The notes beneath the pieces are model-generated. The model searched no databases. It saw only the letters and a program-made list of their open reading frames with translations, and was not told the DNA's origin. A DNA stretch of 64,000 bases, from positions 1 through 64,000 of the forward strand of contig JAMYHX010000019.1 in assembly GCA_025529335.1 (NCBI GenBank), read 5' to 3'. Positions 1 through 12,574 of this stretch are shown here, piece by piece. This DNA is from Rhizopus sp. PT2906 (Eukaryota; Mucoromycota; Mucoromycetes; Mucorales; Rhizopodaceae). How positions within the stretch are numbered: position 1 is the first letter of the stretch; each line of letters starts with the position of its first letter. The translations under genes and the position numbers were made by a program.

Positions 1-6
1 CTTTAG

Positions 7-129
7 AACTTTGATCCTACATTTACCTCGGAAGCACTCACTGCTTCATCTCCTCTGCAGGATGATTTACAAAAAGTTGACAGTCATTTTCTGAACTTTA
101 GTTTTGTAAATAGTCATGTACATATATGA
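7..129 (+). CDS. AGC-family protein kinase, C-terminal tail (partial)
   Basis: Bases 1-6 read ctttag and look like an intron acceptor. From base 7 a 40-residue open stretch begins NFDPTFTSEALTAS and ends at TGA 127-129. It carries the C-terminal tail layout of AGC kinases (Sch9/Ypk/PKC-like): an FD.TFT segment, a turn-motif-like T/S region (ASSPL), and a hydrophobic motif, HFLNFSFV, of the FxxF[S/T][F/Y] type. In this family both motifs are phosphorylated and hold the kinase domain active. The catalytic domain lies upstream of the window, so the exact subfamily cannot be told. Only the last exon is visible. Confidence 0.72.
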   Translation, partial: NFDPTFTSEALTASSPLQDDLQKVDSHFLNFSFVNSHVHI

Positions 130-506
130 ATATATATGATTTTTTCTTTATTTAAAACAGGGCAGTTCATATTTGCCCATTGTATTTACACGTCATTCAA
201 GTCTTTTGAAGTGTGTTTATGAACAGTGCCGCTAATTAGAGCGTTGGTCTTTTTTCATGGAAGTGTATGTCAACAAACAAAATATAAATAAAGAATCAGT
301 CTTGTAGATACAAAGATCATTAAACCAAACCCTAGAGACACAAAATAGCCACCCTCCCTGCATGCTAATGATTTATAAAACCAAAACAATATTTTTCTGT
401 TTATCTTAAACATTACTACGGCGTGCCTGAAAATGGAATTTTGTTTGAAAGTCAGCATAAACTATTTATTTAAACGCTTTTTCTTTAAATTTTTTCTTAC
501 GTCAAC
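130..506. other. Intergenic stretch, no gene seen
   Basis: An AT-rich stretch between the kinase tail and the DUF1749 gene. It probably holds the 3' UTR of the kinase and the promoter of the next gene. A 62-codon open frame on the minus strand (270-458) has low complexity and nothing recognisable in it, so I do not call it a gene. Confidence 0.5.
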
Positions 507-1462
507 ATGGAATTTACGGGCGAGCTTTTTACTTATCACCTTGATGACTCATCTGCCATATGGAAAAGTCTAGTCGCTTTCGAATCAGGGCCACGTGATT
601 CTGGTAAAACCGTTGTTTTTATCGGTGGCCTTGGTGATGGTTTCAATAACGTTCCGTTCTTGTTTCCTCTGTATCAAACGTTGGCTTCCATTGGCTGGTC
701 ACTCACCCAGGTTCAGCTTTCGTCTACGTTTAATGGATATGGTACGACTAATTTACGAACAGATGCCAAAGAACTAGATCAACTTATTGGTGTTTTGAAA
801 CAACGGGGTAAAAAATCGATCGTTCTTTTGGGTCATTCGACAGGTAAATATACAAGCCAAAACAGTAAAAAACAATGCTTATATCTCGTCTTAGGTAGTC
901 AAGACTGCTATACACATAATAAGTACGGTGAGCGTAATCAAGACGTCCTTGGATACATTCTACAGGCTCCCGTATCAGATCGCGAACATTTTTCCAAAAA
1001 TTTGCCAAACTTTCAGCAAAGCCTCGAATTAGCCACGTCTATGAAAAAGGAAGGAAAAGGGGATGAGCTGTTACCTAGAGCCACATTTTGGGCGCCCATT
1101 ACTGCTGATCGGTTTTACTCGTTGAGTTCAAAAGGGTAAGGGCAATTTATCCTTTAGCTTTTCTCTAATAGCCTTCTCGTTGTAGTGGAGATGATGATGT
1201 TTTTTCGACTGATCTAACAGACGAAGAGATACTTAGACTCTATGACAATGTCACTCGTCCTATCTGCTGGGTTTATTCTGAAAAGGATGAGTTTTATGCC
1301 TCCAGTCTGAATCAGAACGATGTCATGAAAAGATTTCAGAAACTTTGTCCTGCCATCAAAATGACCGCATCTATACCAAATGGAAGTCACGCGATTATCG
1401 ATCCTGCCGCTCAAATAGAGTTTTGCAAGGTTGTCAAGGATTTTATCATTAGTTTAGAATAA
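507..1462 (+). CDS. DUF1749 / UPF0613 family alpha/beta hydrolase
   Basis: Three exons: 507-843, 895-1135 and 1186-1462. They total 855 bases and encode 284 residues. The first intron is 51 bases and in frame, so the raw reading frame runs through it. Splicing it out creates GHSTGSQD, the nucleophile-elbow signature of this family. Other family marks are VVFIGGLGDG near residue 35, an NVTRPICWVYSEKDEF segment with a likely catalytic Asp, and a late His in NGSHAIID. These give a Ser-Asp-His hydrolase layout. Fungal members are of unknown substrate; some are annotated as siderophore-degrading or dolichol-related, which I cannot test here. It ends 25 bases before the end of ARP8 on the other strand. 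Confidence 0.88.
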
Positions 1463-1487
1463 AGACGATTTATTATTACTATTTTAT

Positions 1488-3804
1488 TTATAGCAGTAGT
1501 GCTCTATCTTTTAAACATCTTGCGCCTACTTCTTCCCATTCTTTAGTTCCAATCCACATTTCTTTAGCTGAATCCAATTTGCTCATAACCGTAGCACCCT
1601 TCCAGACAATCACTTCTGGATCTAGTTCACGTGGTGCAGGCAGAACCTCCACACGCTCTATAAATGACTGCTGAGCAATCACGGTAGAAAGGATTCTAAA
1701 GGAAACGCATAAAATAAGTTTATGTTTGAAAAAGATTCTTTTAAACATTACCTATCTTCCAACACTTTGCTAAAGTTAACAATCTTGCCACCACCACCAA
1801 CAAGAATAATACTTGAAAAATAACGCTTTAACTTTTCTTCTGAGCCATTGGAAGCGGCATAAATTGATTCAGCAATAGCAGTATCAATAGGGTAAGGATC
1901 CATTAGATTCTTGACAATACCATTGGCCTATCAAGTAAATCAGTAAAATTGTACTTTATGTCATATTAAACATTACATTTGAGTCTTCCGTAACATCATC
2001 TGACACATTCTTGCTTGCCCATTCTACAGTCTTCTTTGTCTTTGGCTGCAGTATGTCTGTATAGACTAAACAAAGGGGTGCCAAGAATACCTCCTCATAT
2101 ACTTTGCACTGATACTTGGTTGTTTGCTGAAAGGGAGTGCGAACGAAGAAATCATAAACTTGAATGCTCACCTCCGCCTCGTTCATCGTGCACCATTTCT
2201 CTTTCAACTCTTCAGCTAGTCTCCAGTCAAACGGTAAGGCAAGGTTGATGTTTGTATAGGGAAACTTATTGACTCTTAAAAAGGAAGCAAACGTCTTTGT
2301 CACATCATCTCCGCCCATCGCTATTGACATGCGTGAATCCACTTGACAGACACCGTCTTCAACACAAGCAATATTTGTACGTTGTGCTCCAATGTCAACA
2401 ACCACAGCTGTTGATAAGCCTGCTCCATAAGTTGCGCATGCTGATTCTTGCTGAACAATAACTGCTTTGAATTTCATGTGTGTCAATAGCATGGTGACAA
2501 GTTCACAAAGATAACTGCGATTGAATAAATCAGGAACAACCAAGACGATATTATAGTTCTATTCTAATCGTTAGTCCCTTTTATCTCTTTTTTTTTTGTC
2601 TTTCTTTTTTCTAACCTTGAAATCGGATTTTTCAATCTCTAGCTCACTTTGGATAACACTGGCCCAAATGGCCTCAAGATCGCCTAGAACAGCATTTAAA
2701 GAACTATAATCTGCCTCATTCAGAGTACCATGTCTCCAGGGATAAAATATACGATATTCAGAATCCTCAGAAACTGGGAAATGAATTGCCTGAGTATATG
2801 TATTTAATTAGCAATATTTCCTCACTTGTTCATCATGGTTTACCTTTTCTCCTATAAAATATTCAGGTCTATTACTATTTTCTACATCTGTCCACTCTAC
2901 TTTATAAGGGTCATTATGGTCCAAAATTGTTTCTCGTGGTGCATTCGTATTGAAACCCACAACCTGCCCTTCTGCGTTAGGAACGGCTCGTCGTTTAGCA
3001 TTCTTCATGCGCCACTTGAGCTCGCTCTTTATCTCGTTCAAAGCTTCTTCTTGCTTTTCTGTCAATTCTGTATCCTGTTCTGTGTTGACAGGAAGTTTTG
3101 TATTCATTCGTCGAGCAATGACATGTGGTACAGTGATTGGAAATGCCTCAGAAGCTAAGCCGATGCGTAAGTTGCGCGATCCAGGATGAATTATGATGAT
3201 GTCTCTCCATTCTTCAGTTGGCTAGGCATAAGAACAAGTTAGAATCAAGTTTAGTTATACTGCTTAGGAGCTTTACATTAGGAACAATGTCTTCTGCACC
3301 CGCTTTGTTTCCTGGTATAAAACTTGCATCTGTTTTCGCAAAACTGCTTGTGATATTACGTGTTGGAAGAATGTTGTAACCCTTGACTGGGAAATTTGTG
3401 TACTTGAAACGAGGTTGCTTATGTCTCTTACGTGGTTCTTCTTTAGTGGCAGTAGTAGTAATAGTAATAGCAGTAGCAGTAGGTAGTGGTTGGTCTTCGG
3501 ACCCTGGTGATTTTGGCTGTAGAGATGTTGTTGTTTGCTTCGGTGGGGTTGTTGATTGTTTAGGTGTTTGTGGCCTTGATTTCTTTGGCGATAGATGGCT
3601 ATCTTGGTCTAGTGAAGGAGACGATGATCGCTTTTTACCCTTTCTGTTTCCTTTGCGTGATTCTGTTGGACTCTTGGGTTTTGTATCTGTTACTGGTTTA
3701 GGCGTAAAAGAAGCTACTGCTTCTTCCATCCAAGCATATTTCTTCTGTGACAGATTCTTTAGATAATTATTTGTATGAGAGATGCTATTGCTTTGTTCAG
3801 CCAT
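1488..3804 (-). CDS. ARP8: Actin-related protein 8, INO80 chromatin-remodelling complex
   Basis: Six exons (3277-3804, 2826-3221, 2616-2789, 1977-2558, 1752-1927, 1488-1695) give 687 residues. The first 140 or so residues are basic, Ser/Pro-rich and probably disordered. The actin fold starts near EEWRDIIIIHPGSRNLRIG, a typical ARP8 phosphate-1 region. VVVDIGAQRTNIACVEDG is the phosphate-2 loop and SSIILVGGGGKIVNFSKVLE the adenosine-binding segment. It ends in a GATVMSKLDSAKEMWIG block like the actin C-terminus. Arp8 works with actin and Arp4 in INO80, binding linker DNA and histones in the nucleus. The Met at 3804 is the first start and follows a stop-rich AT stretch. All introns are short with canonical ends. 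The gene is tail to tail with the DUF1749 hydrolase and shares a 140-base head-to-head spacer with the PAS gene. Confidence 0.92.
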
Positions 3805-3944
3805 GAATAAAAAAGTAACAGAAGAGAAAAAAGGTAGAATTCACAGTCAGTCTATGTCTTTTTTTATATATTTTTTAGGCATACATTTCCTTTGAAGTCG
3901 CCGTATGTAAATAACTCTCCTTATCTTTCTTTTTTTATCCATCA

Positions 3945-4697
3945 ATGGAAGTCAACTATATTGCAATATATGATGATAGTCCTAGTGCTAAATATGTATA
4001 TGTATCTGACAGTGTACAAGAAGTACTTGGTTTTGCACCTAATGAAATGATTGGAACTGAAGGCTATAAACTGACACATCCCGATGAAAGAGAAGCATTG
4101 AGAATAATTCATACTTTTAATTATACAAATCAACGATTGTCCTGCATTGTCACCAATCGAATACTACATAAGGATGGATATTATGTTACCTTAGATACTG
4201 TAGTCAATTACTGTTATAATGTGATTGTCTGTACATGTTTTGTCTCTAATAGCGCACGGAAGCGGAAAATGAGAACTATTTCGGCAGATGCGAGCTATGT
4301 TATTCAACCTGATGGTAGCATACAAACAGAAGTCAAGATTCCATCCAACATCAGCTGGACAAGCTTTCCTCAAGAGCCTCGATTTTGTTTAATTTTGAAT
4401 AGATACTCAGAGCAAGCCTATATTGTATTTGCTACCAGCCGCTGTGAAGATATGGTTTGTTTGAATCAGATAGAAATCATTGGAACATCCATTTATGATT
4501 ACGTTGCTCGAGAGGATTATGAGCTTGTGAAGGAACAGATTGAAGTGACAAAAAGAGAAGATATAATTGCCAAAGTGAAATTTAGATGGTTGATACCAAA
4601 ACAAGAACCCCAAGCTCTTGAAGCTGTGATTAGTAGTACTTATGATGGGCTCGTGATGGTTCTACGATCTGTGAGTACGTGTCTATACCCTGTTTAA
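3945..4697 (+). CDS. PAS-domain protein
   Basis: A 250-residue open frame. The N-terminus has a PAS fold: YVYVSDSVQEVLGFAPNEMI followed by GYKLTHPDEREAL and an HKDGYYVTL strand. A second, weaker PAS-like unit follows from about residue 145 (FCLILNRYSEQ to SIYDYVAREDYELVKEQI). Mucoralean fungi carry many such proteins related to White Collar photoreceptors. This one shows no LOV-type flavin cysteine motif (GRNCRFLQ) and no zinc finger. A donor inside CGATCT|GTGAGT near 4671 could splice to an exon after 4847 that stays open to 4942, so the true C-terminus is uncertain. Function is inferred only from the fold: sensing or protein dimerisation. Confidence 0.72.
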   Translation: MEVNYIAIYDDSPSAKYVYVSDSVQEVLGFAPNEMIGTEGYKLTHPDEREALRIIHTFNYTNQRLSCIVTNRILHKDGYYVTLDTVVNYCYNVIVCTCFVSNSARKRKMRTISADASYVIQPDGSIQTEVKIPSNISWTSFPQEPRFCLILNRYSEQAYIVFATSRCEDMVCLNQIEIIGTSIYDYVAREDYELVKEQIEVTKREDIIAKVKFRWLIPKQEPQALEAVISSTYDGLVMVLRSVSTCLYPV

Positions 4698-6479
4698 ATG
4701 TAAAATCATAATACTTAGAAACTTGCCTTTTTGTTTTTCCATGAAAATAAATCTCTTTAAACACTCGCATTTAGCATTTTGAGAATAGAAAGTAAATCAT
4801 GATCAAAGACATGCTTAAGATATTAGATATATTATGTCCTTTATAGGTTGAGGATGTTACTGTCAGAGGAGAGGTATCGTCTAATTCCTTACTTGTTGAT
4901 TGTTTACAACAAATCATCATATTTAATAAGATATATAAATGACAAGTAAACTCCCAGGGTTAATCATGCATCACTGATACTGTTCCACAGAGAACGTGAT
5001 AGTTTAACAAGTAGTCTTGACCAATTTAGAATTCCTTATTTATATGTAAGAAGAGGCATTGTTTGACATGTTGCTTGTTTCCCTTACCTTTTTACAGATT
5101 ATACATACCCTTGTTAAACGACTGGCTACGATCATTACATTCTTGTTAGTAAAAAAAAAAAAAAGTTAGAGATCTTATTATTAAGAGTGTACAATGCATA
5201 ATGCAGTATCGCCAATGTAAACCAATATATTATTTGCATTATATGCTGAAAACTGAGTCATGAGATATATTTATATATATACAAGCATTTATGTCACAAT
5301 GAGCTATTCTTGGTTCCTAAAAGCAGCCTGACGAGTTTACTGGCATAACACTATAATACATGCTATTAAATATAAGCAAGTAGTAACTAATGTATGACAT
5401 AATAGACAATACTGGCTTGCCTGAACTAACCGTTTTGAATTCCAACTTAAGCCGTCCGATGCTCATTCTTCTTTCTCTGGCATTTTGGAAAAATTACAGC
5501 AAACTAGGTATTAGTATCATGTCGGATGGCTCAGATATCTCATCATTACACTATTTTAGGATATAATGCTCAACACTATACGTAGTACTTTTGAAAATTT
5601 GAAAGACGACATACCAAGAGAAATACAAAAAGGATTGGTTCTGCTCAGTTTCCAGCGGAGATGCCGGTCAAGGTAAGTGATAGCGTAGTCATTGATGTTG
5701 ATATTCCATTTTTTCTTGCGTCCTACGTTATATTTGGCTGCGTCTTTTTATTATGAAAATCACTGCACATTGTGCATCTATTCAAAGTTTACGAACCTTT
5801 TTATGCTTAAAGAAAACTCATTCTACAGGGAATGCAAATAAAAACACCATGACCTAGGTTTCTGTAATAGTACAGCGTCGCATGAAAGTTTACATTATAT
5901 CATGTCAATTCCCTTTTCCAAGATGGTGGAAAAAAAGGTAGAAGGTGTGTATTACTAAACACTTGATATCTTCTCGATAAATTTAAAGGTATAACAAAGT
6001 ACAGTATACCATACTCTTTATGTAGACACTATCGGGGAGCCTAGTATGAAAGGCTGATATTCTCCGAATGTGACGGATGGCCGTAACACGATAGCAGCCG
6101 TACCTACAGGAACCTAAATAAAAAGTAAACGTCAGGCATTTCTTACACTTAAGGAAGTATTTTTGATCTCAATCTAATTTTATAATTCATTCATTATTTT
6201 CAAAAGAAAGATGATATTTCGTCTTTGTTTGCTATAAGATAACCTTTTCTTTACAAGCAGTAAAGCTTTTACCATGCAAAATTCGCTATCAGCAATCATT
6301 TTCCATTGATCAGCAAATGCTAATTTCAGGTCGCACAAAAGACTATACAAAGGCTGGTAACGTGACTAACATAAAAATAGAAAAGTGCATAGCAAGAAAA
6401 AAAAAAAAGTATAAAAGCGTCCGCATGATGAATCTTTTCCTCCTGCTTGTTTTATCTTATTTTCTCGGATATTTATTTT
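4698..6479. other. Intergenic region with unassigned exon-like fragments
   Basis: No full gene is recognised. Two fragments are worth recording. On the plus strand, about 5566-5675, an open piece (MLNTIRSTFENLKDDIPREI and onward) sits between ttttag and gtaagt, like an internal exon. On the minus strand, 6018-6113, a reading frame beginning PVGTAAIVLRPSVTFGEYQ runs to a stop after an acceptor-like tatttag. A second minus-strand piece near 6260-6370 (ADQWKMIADSEFCM) precedes it with a GTAAAA donor. They may be exons of a short minus-strand gene or relics. No product is recognised. Confidence 0.35.
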
Positions 6480-9400
6480 ATGGAACTTAAACAACCCATA
6501 GAAAATATACAACATGCTGTGATTGATATATTTTCTATCAATGACGGAAAACTGTCAGTCGAACAACAGATTGAAGTTTACGGTAAATTGGTGTTACTTT
6601 TATACAAGTCAATGTTTAATATTTGTTTTTAAAATAAAGTCAACGATTTATTCAATGTCAAAGAAAACAAGTCTATATCTTTGGATGAAATCCTGGATGG
6701 CCTTCGCTATGTGATGGATCACAGAATCAAAGGTGGGCATCAACCACATCTTGACCTGAATTTGATGAAAAGACTGTCTGAAGGATTGTTTTTGAATATG
6801 GGCCATACAGAAGGTCATCTTTTAAGAAAAAGGTCTACGGATGCTGCCGATGCTGCCTTCTTTTTATTTGGTGATTTTCTCGAAGAAGGTAAACATTTAT
6901 GCATGTTGAGCAATACCCAGCTTACTGCGTTATATAGTTGAGGAGTTTCGAACTATTATTAGTGAGATGGACATTTCGGATTTACGACGTCAACTAAAAG
7001 TTCATTATCGCTGTCAACCGTACTCCACCAAAGAACAAAAGCGTGGTGCGATTGCCATGATCATGTTATTGACTCGCCATTTTCCTAACCAGTTTGGGGA
7101 TTGGCGCGATCTGATCAAAGAAAGCGAACAGAGCGATATGGAGAAGTTACTCAACTCTTCTCTCTCTGCTGAAGTGGATCGTGAGGAAAAATCAAAAATG
7201 CCTCGTGCTCCTCAAGTGCCTCAGCTGAAACTACTACCTCCGCCTCAAGCATTATATTTTGACAGATCAGTTGATAAATTGATGGCCATGTTCTCTCAGA
7301 CGGACAAAGAAAATGGATTATCAGAGTCTATTGTTCCTGCCCTGCGAGAGCAGTACGGTTTAAACCAGTTGCCAAAGCCTCCACGCCCAAATCCCTTCAA
7401 GATGCTCTGGGAGCAACTGACTGATTTTATGGTCCTGATCTTGATTGCTGCGGCTATTGTCGAAGCTGCCGAAAAAGAGTTTGATAGCATGATCGTTCTC
7501 CTGATCGTAGTTGTGTTAAATACGGTCATTGGATTTAGCCAAGAATGGAAAGCAAGTAAAACGCTGAACGCTCTTATGAATTTATCTGTGCCTCAGGTAA
7601 TGTAACAATATAACAAAAATAAGCTTGGTTTAACCTCTGGGTTTTGCATGCAGGCAAAAGTCATTCGTGATGGACAACAAAAATATGTCGAATCAGAAGA
7701 ACTTGTACCTGGTGACTTGGTTATCCTCGAAGAAGGTGACGCTGTTCCTGCTGATATTCGGCTGATTGAAGTGTCTCAGCTGAGTGTTGTAGAGGGCATT
7801 CTGACTGGTGAAAGTGTTCCTGTACAAAAGAATACGAATGCTATCAAAGCAAAGGTAATTACAAATGTATTGACAACCAGAAGAGATATTTAATTTTTCA
7901 TAGACTCGTAAAATACCTTTGGCAGATTGTAAAGGTAATGTCTTTATGTCTACAACTGTGGCCCGTGGCAGAGCCAAAGGCGTTGCCGTGAGAACAGGAA
8001 CAAAAACTGAAGTAGGTATCTTTTGTATACCTAAAAAAGGAATAAACCTCATCTATGTTTATGGTTAGATCGGTAAAATCAGTACAGCAATCCAGAAAGA
8101 TGCCAAGAAGAAAGTCAAGACGCCTATTCAAAAGAAGCTGACAAAACTAGGTCATTATTTAGTTGGTTTGGCTATTTTACTTTGTGCATTGGTTGTAATA
8201 ATTGGCGTTGCATGGAAGAAGAATGTGAAAGATATGATCAACATAGGCCTAAGGTTCCGTTGAACAATACTTACTCTTGAATTGAACGCTCACTTTTATT
8301 TTTCTTAGCTTGGCAGTTTCTGTTATACCTGAAGGTCTAGTTGCTGTTACAACAGTGACCATGGCATTGGGCGTGAGACGTATGGCAGCAAAGTATGTGT
8401 GAATTAGAATATAAAGAATATAGAATAATCCTAAATTTCTTTTAGTAAATGTATCGTCAGAACCCTTCCCGCAGTCGAATCTTTGGGAAGTATTACGGTT
8501 ATATGTTCAGATAAGGTAATTTACATCATTTATGGCAAGGCATCATATTCACTTTAATATACTAGACCGGTACACTAACCGAGGGAAAGATGGGAACATC
8601 CGAGTTGTGGACAGCCGATAATTCACTCTACAAGTTCACTGACTCTACTTCTCTAAATCCCAATGATGGCGAGATCATCCTAGAGCCTCACGAACTACGC
8701 CGACGTATGATCCATACGAGACATACCGTATCACCTAATCCGAATCAGTATCACTCTCCAAATAATTACGCAGCTATGAAACCAAAATCCATTGACACTG
8801 ACCAGCCCGAAAACTACAGTTGTCAGTTCTACTATGCCCTTATGATCGCAGGTCTATGTAACAATTCGTCTATTCGTAAGGATGAAGAAACTGGCGAATT
8901 GAAAACTATCGGAGATCCAACTGAAGTTGCCCTTACCGTTGCTACACAAAAGGCACGCCTCAGCCGCGATTACTGGGTAGATCAATTAGGCTTTACAAAG
9001 ATGTTTGAGCGAGCATTTGACAGTGAACGCAAGCTGATGAGCACTATCTATTCTCAAAGCAGAAATGATACTTATAATGCAGTGGTCGGTAATGATGAAA
9101 TGATTATGGTATGTAAAGGTGCCCCCGAAGAACTGCTACGAAAGTGCACACGTTATATATCCAACGAAACGCAAAAGAATATCCATGAACGTTCATGTCT
9201 CGAAATGACAGATGAATTTGCCTCACAGGTTCAGGACGAGAATGTACGCATGGCATCTCAAGGTCTTCGTGTCCTCGGTTTAGCTTACAAAGTGATACCC
9301 ACCCAAGATATACCCAAGGATGAACAAGAGGTGACAGAAGCTCTGTCATCGTCCTCATCCTCGTCATCATCTCAGAATAATCACTTGGCCGAGTCTGATC

Positions 9401-10795
9401 TTACGTTTGTTGGGCTTGTTGGATTGATTGACCCTCCTAAGCGAGGAGTGAAAGAAGCTGTGGCTACCTGTCAGGAAGCAGGTATTCATGTTGTCATGAT
9501 CACAGGTGATCACATCGAAACAGCCACTGCTATTGCAACACAACTTGGCATTATTAAACCCAATATACCCGGAATGGTAAGACGCTATACTTTTAAATGC
9601 TTAGTATCATAACCCAGTTATAGAATCGTGCTATCCTTGGCCGAGAGTTAGACTTGCTTTCTGATGATGCAATCATTGCTCTCGATCCTTTTCCTAGCGT
9701 ATTTGCTCGTGTCAGTCCTGACAATAAGCTGTCAATCGTACGTGCTTTACAAAAGCGTGGAGAACTCGTTGCTATGACAGGAGACGGTGTCAATGGTAAA
9801 AATCGCTAGACATAGAGCCTATTTGTATTACTTACACACCATGTTAGATGCACCTGCTATTAAACGAGCAGATGTTGGTGTTGCCATGGGCCAAGCAGGC
9901 ACCGAAATTACGAAACAAGCAGCTGATATTGTCTTGGTTGATGACAACTTTACTACCATTGTAGACGCTATTGAAGAAGGAAGACATGTGTTTGATAACA
10001 TTTTAAAGTTTATTGTCTACCTTTTAAGCTGTAACGGCGCAGAAATATTCTTGATGCTGATTTGTACTATTGCAAATATTGAAGTGCCCCTGACGGTCAT
10101 GATGATTCTATGGGCCAATATTATAGGTAAAATAAGCTAAAATAGAAAGTGACGAAATATCTTACCTGTTTACTAAATAGCTGATATCCCTCCTGCTATG
10201 GCCTTGGGTGTTGAGCCAAATGAAAAGGACCTTATGCGCAGACCACCACGAAACCCCAAGATGGGCGTGCTTACATTAGTCACTTGGCTCATGATTTTTA
10301 CTAATTCCATGTTAATCGCTTTGTTTTCTTTGGGCGCTTACTTGATAAGCCTTGACGTCCTAAAAATGCCCGTCCCTGTAGCACAGTCAATGGTAAAAAA
10401 AAAAGCAAAAAAAAGATCATAATTGAACTCTATTGACTCGTCTTTATAGGCATTCACAACTCTCACAACTCTCCAATTGACCCATTCATTTAATGTTAGA
10501 AGTGTGCATCAGTCTATTTTTAAAACAGGCATCACTCGTAATCGATGGATGATCTTTGCCTTTTTGATTTCATTTGGGCTGATGATCATTGGTATTTATG
10601 CACCAGGTAAGCTTTTTCATAAATGCTTGATTTGTCAAGACTAATGTATCCATATCACTAGGAATATCCCATTGGCTACAGTTAACATCAATAGGATGGC
10701 AATCGTGGGTTATGACAATCTCTTGCGTGGTATTCCTGATTGGAATCGTAGAAACAGAAAAATGGATTATTAGAGTATGGAATGCACGATATTAG
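6480..10795 (+). CDS. P-type ATPase, type II cation pump (ENA/ACU-like) with a long N-terminal extension
   Basis: Fourteen exons (first 6480-6582, last 10662-10795) sum to 3624 bases, or 1207 residues. All P-type landmarks are present: the ILTGESVPV actuator loop, IPEGLVAVTTV in M4, the phosphorylation motif CSDKTGTLTEGKM (Asp near residue 552), KGAPEELL near 736, TGDHIETATA, and TGDGVNDAPAIKRADVGVA near 941. M5 reads CNGAEIFLML and M6 NIIADIPPAMALGVEP. The PEGLVAV and EGKM variants resemble fungal alkali-cation ATPases (ENA/ACU, class IID) more than SERCA or PMCA; the transported ion is inferred. About 210 residues lie before the family's usual start (LPPPQALYFD); that region is helical, soluble-looking and unrecognised. 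A Ser run sits near residue 810. Ten predicted membrane segments are expected, placing it in the plasma or an internal membrane. Confidence 0.87.
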
Positions 10796-10965
10796 ATGAA
10801 GTGATATGTAAAGCATCTTTTAGAAAGAAATAAAGATACATAATGATTCATCATTTATTAAAAATTCGGGTTGTGTTTATACAATAAGAGACAGCGTGTG
10901 TGTATGTTGTACGAATGATTAGTAAAAATATAATATCTGCTATTAGCTATATAAAGTAACGTTCA

Positions 10966-12507
10966 TTACAGGTCTTGCATTCTGTAAAATGTCCTTTCTT
11001 TTTGAATGTGCTTTGTTTTTCTATAGGCAAAGGTACCAATGACAGAAATCGCAGCAACAGCAGCGATAACACCTATAGCAACACCGACTTTACCACCAGT
11101 CGACAGTCCATTGTGTATAAACGGATTGTTTGAAGGCTTTGGTACATTCGATGTTGCGTTGTTTCGTGGATCAAATCGTGCAGCCACACATTCGATAGTG
11201 TGTATACGTTCTCCAGGATTTGTGCAACTTGGGTATGTGGCATTGGACACATAAAGTGGTCTACCTGATTGAGCAAATGCAAGAAGCCAAGTCAAGTTGT
11301 ATGAACGCCCATATGTAGGATACACCATATGTATAATATCGAAAATAGCAAGATCAGGTCTAGCATAATGACGAATGGCATAGTCTAGAACAGTTAAGCA
11401 CATATCATGTGTTATTTTTCTCTTTCTTCTTTACTTACCAGAATATCCATTGATATTAACCAGACCATCTGTACGGTATACTGCTTTCTCCGATATAAAG
11501 GAAAACTCTGAACTAGGACTAAAGTTGCCTGCTGTTAACCAGGAATCAAAAGATAGTTCCTTGAAGGCACTTTTAGGTGACTCGTCAATAACAAAGTCAG
11601 TGGTGTTCAAAGCCTTTTGAAATTCCGTTAAATCACTAAAGGTTTTTGTCTGCTTGCTGGCAGAAACTAATTTCATGCCTATGGATATGGTGTGAACATC
11701 ATTACTTTGTAGATTGTTATTTAGTGTTACCTGCATCTTCAATGAGTGTGTTTGTGTAGTTGTCGTACTTTAATGTCCAGGCACTTCCATCGTAGCTTGT
11801 CCAAGCAATATTTTTGGCACCTGCAAGGAGTAGGTTTGATTTATGGCACTCATAATTCACCTTTAGAGAGCTGTATAACTGACTGGCATAATATTCCATA
11901 TCAAAGAAATAAGCAACATAAACGATCCATGACATTTGCTAAAGATACTTCTGTAAGCACCAATGTACGTTTGATATTAATATAATAGCTAACCTGTAAT
12001 GGTGTGAGGGATGGGTCATCAGCAGAGACGCCAATGCTGCTTGTAGAGTTTGATTTCGTTGTGAATGTGACGAGATTTGTTGAATTTTGAGGTGTAGCTG
12101 TCAAATTGGCATAGCAAGGGGAAGTAACATTGTTTACTGGAACAATAGCTTGGACGTGATTGGTCAGATTGAGTAACTGTATACATATAATGATAAGCTT
12201 TTTCTTGTATCAAAAAAGGAATTCATGGTACCTCAAAAAACGGCAATGTATACAATGCACTATCGATAGCTATATTCTGGATCGGTGTGCTGAATACACC
12301 AGTGTATTCAGTATTGTTATCCAGAGCCATTCCACAGCAAACGAGCATGTACTTTTCATTGTTTAACAAATTATGTACAATCTTATAGTTATCAAAGTAT
12401 TCAACTGAAAATCCATTACTAGAATCTAGATTGACTGGGTTTGGATAGTTGCCTTGCCCAAATACAATCGTTATTAAGCCAGTTAATAACAGAAACAAAA
12501 TATACAT
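10966..12507 (-). CDS. Secreted-type single-pass membrane protein, possibly periplasmic-binding-protein-like
   Basis: Five exons (12232-12507, 11994-12176, 11731-11938, 11678-11439 and 11384-10966) total 1326 bases and 441 residues. The N-terminus is a clear signal peptide (MYILFLLLTGLITIVFGQG). The ectodomain is rich in N-glycosylation sequons and has paired cysteines (LVCCGMA and CTNPGERIHTIEC). One transmembrane helix near the C-terminus (VGVAIGVIAAVAAISVIGTF) is followed by a short basic tail. Segments such as WIVYVAYFFDMEY and DLAIFDIIHMVYPTYG recall fungal proteins with a fold like periplasmic metal-chelate binding proteins. That link is from memory and weak. It is likely a cell-surface receptor or scavenging protein. 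Confidence 0.68.
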
Positions 12508-12574
12508 TATTATATTTAAAGGTAAAAAAAAAAAAAAAGTAAAAGAAAATAGATGGTGAGTATCAAAAAGATTT

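Noticed and set aside
3383..3766. Plus-strand 127-codon frame
   Set aside because: It lies antisense to the first exon of ARP8 and arises from its Ser/Thr/Lys-rich codons.
6031..6110. Possible TPP-riboswitch-like segment (GGGGAGCC...GGCTGATA)
   Set aside because: The CTGAGA core and the ACCTGATC...GCGTAGGGA half are absent. The same bases read as an open minus-strand frame.
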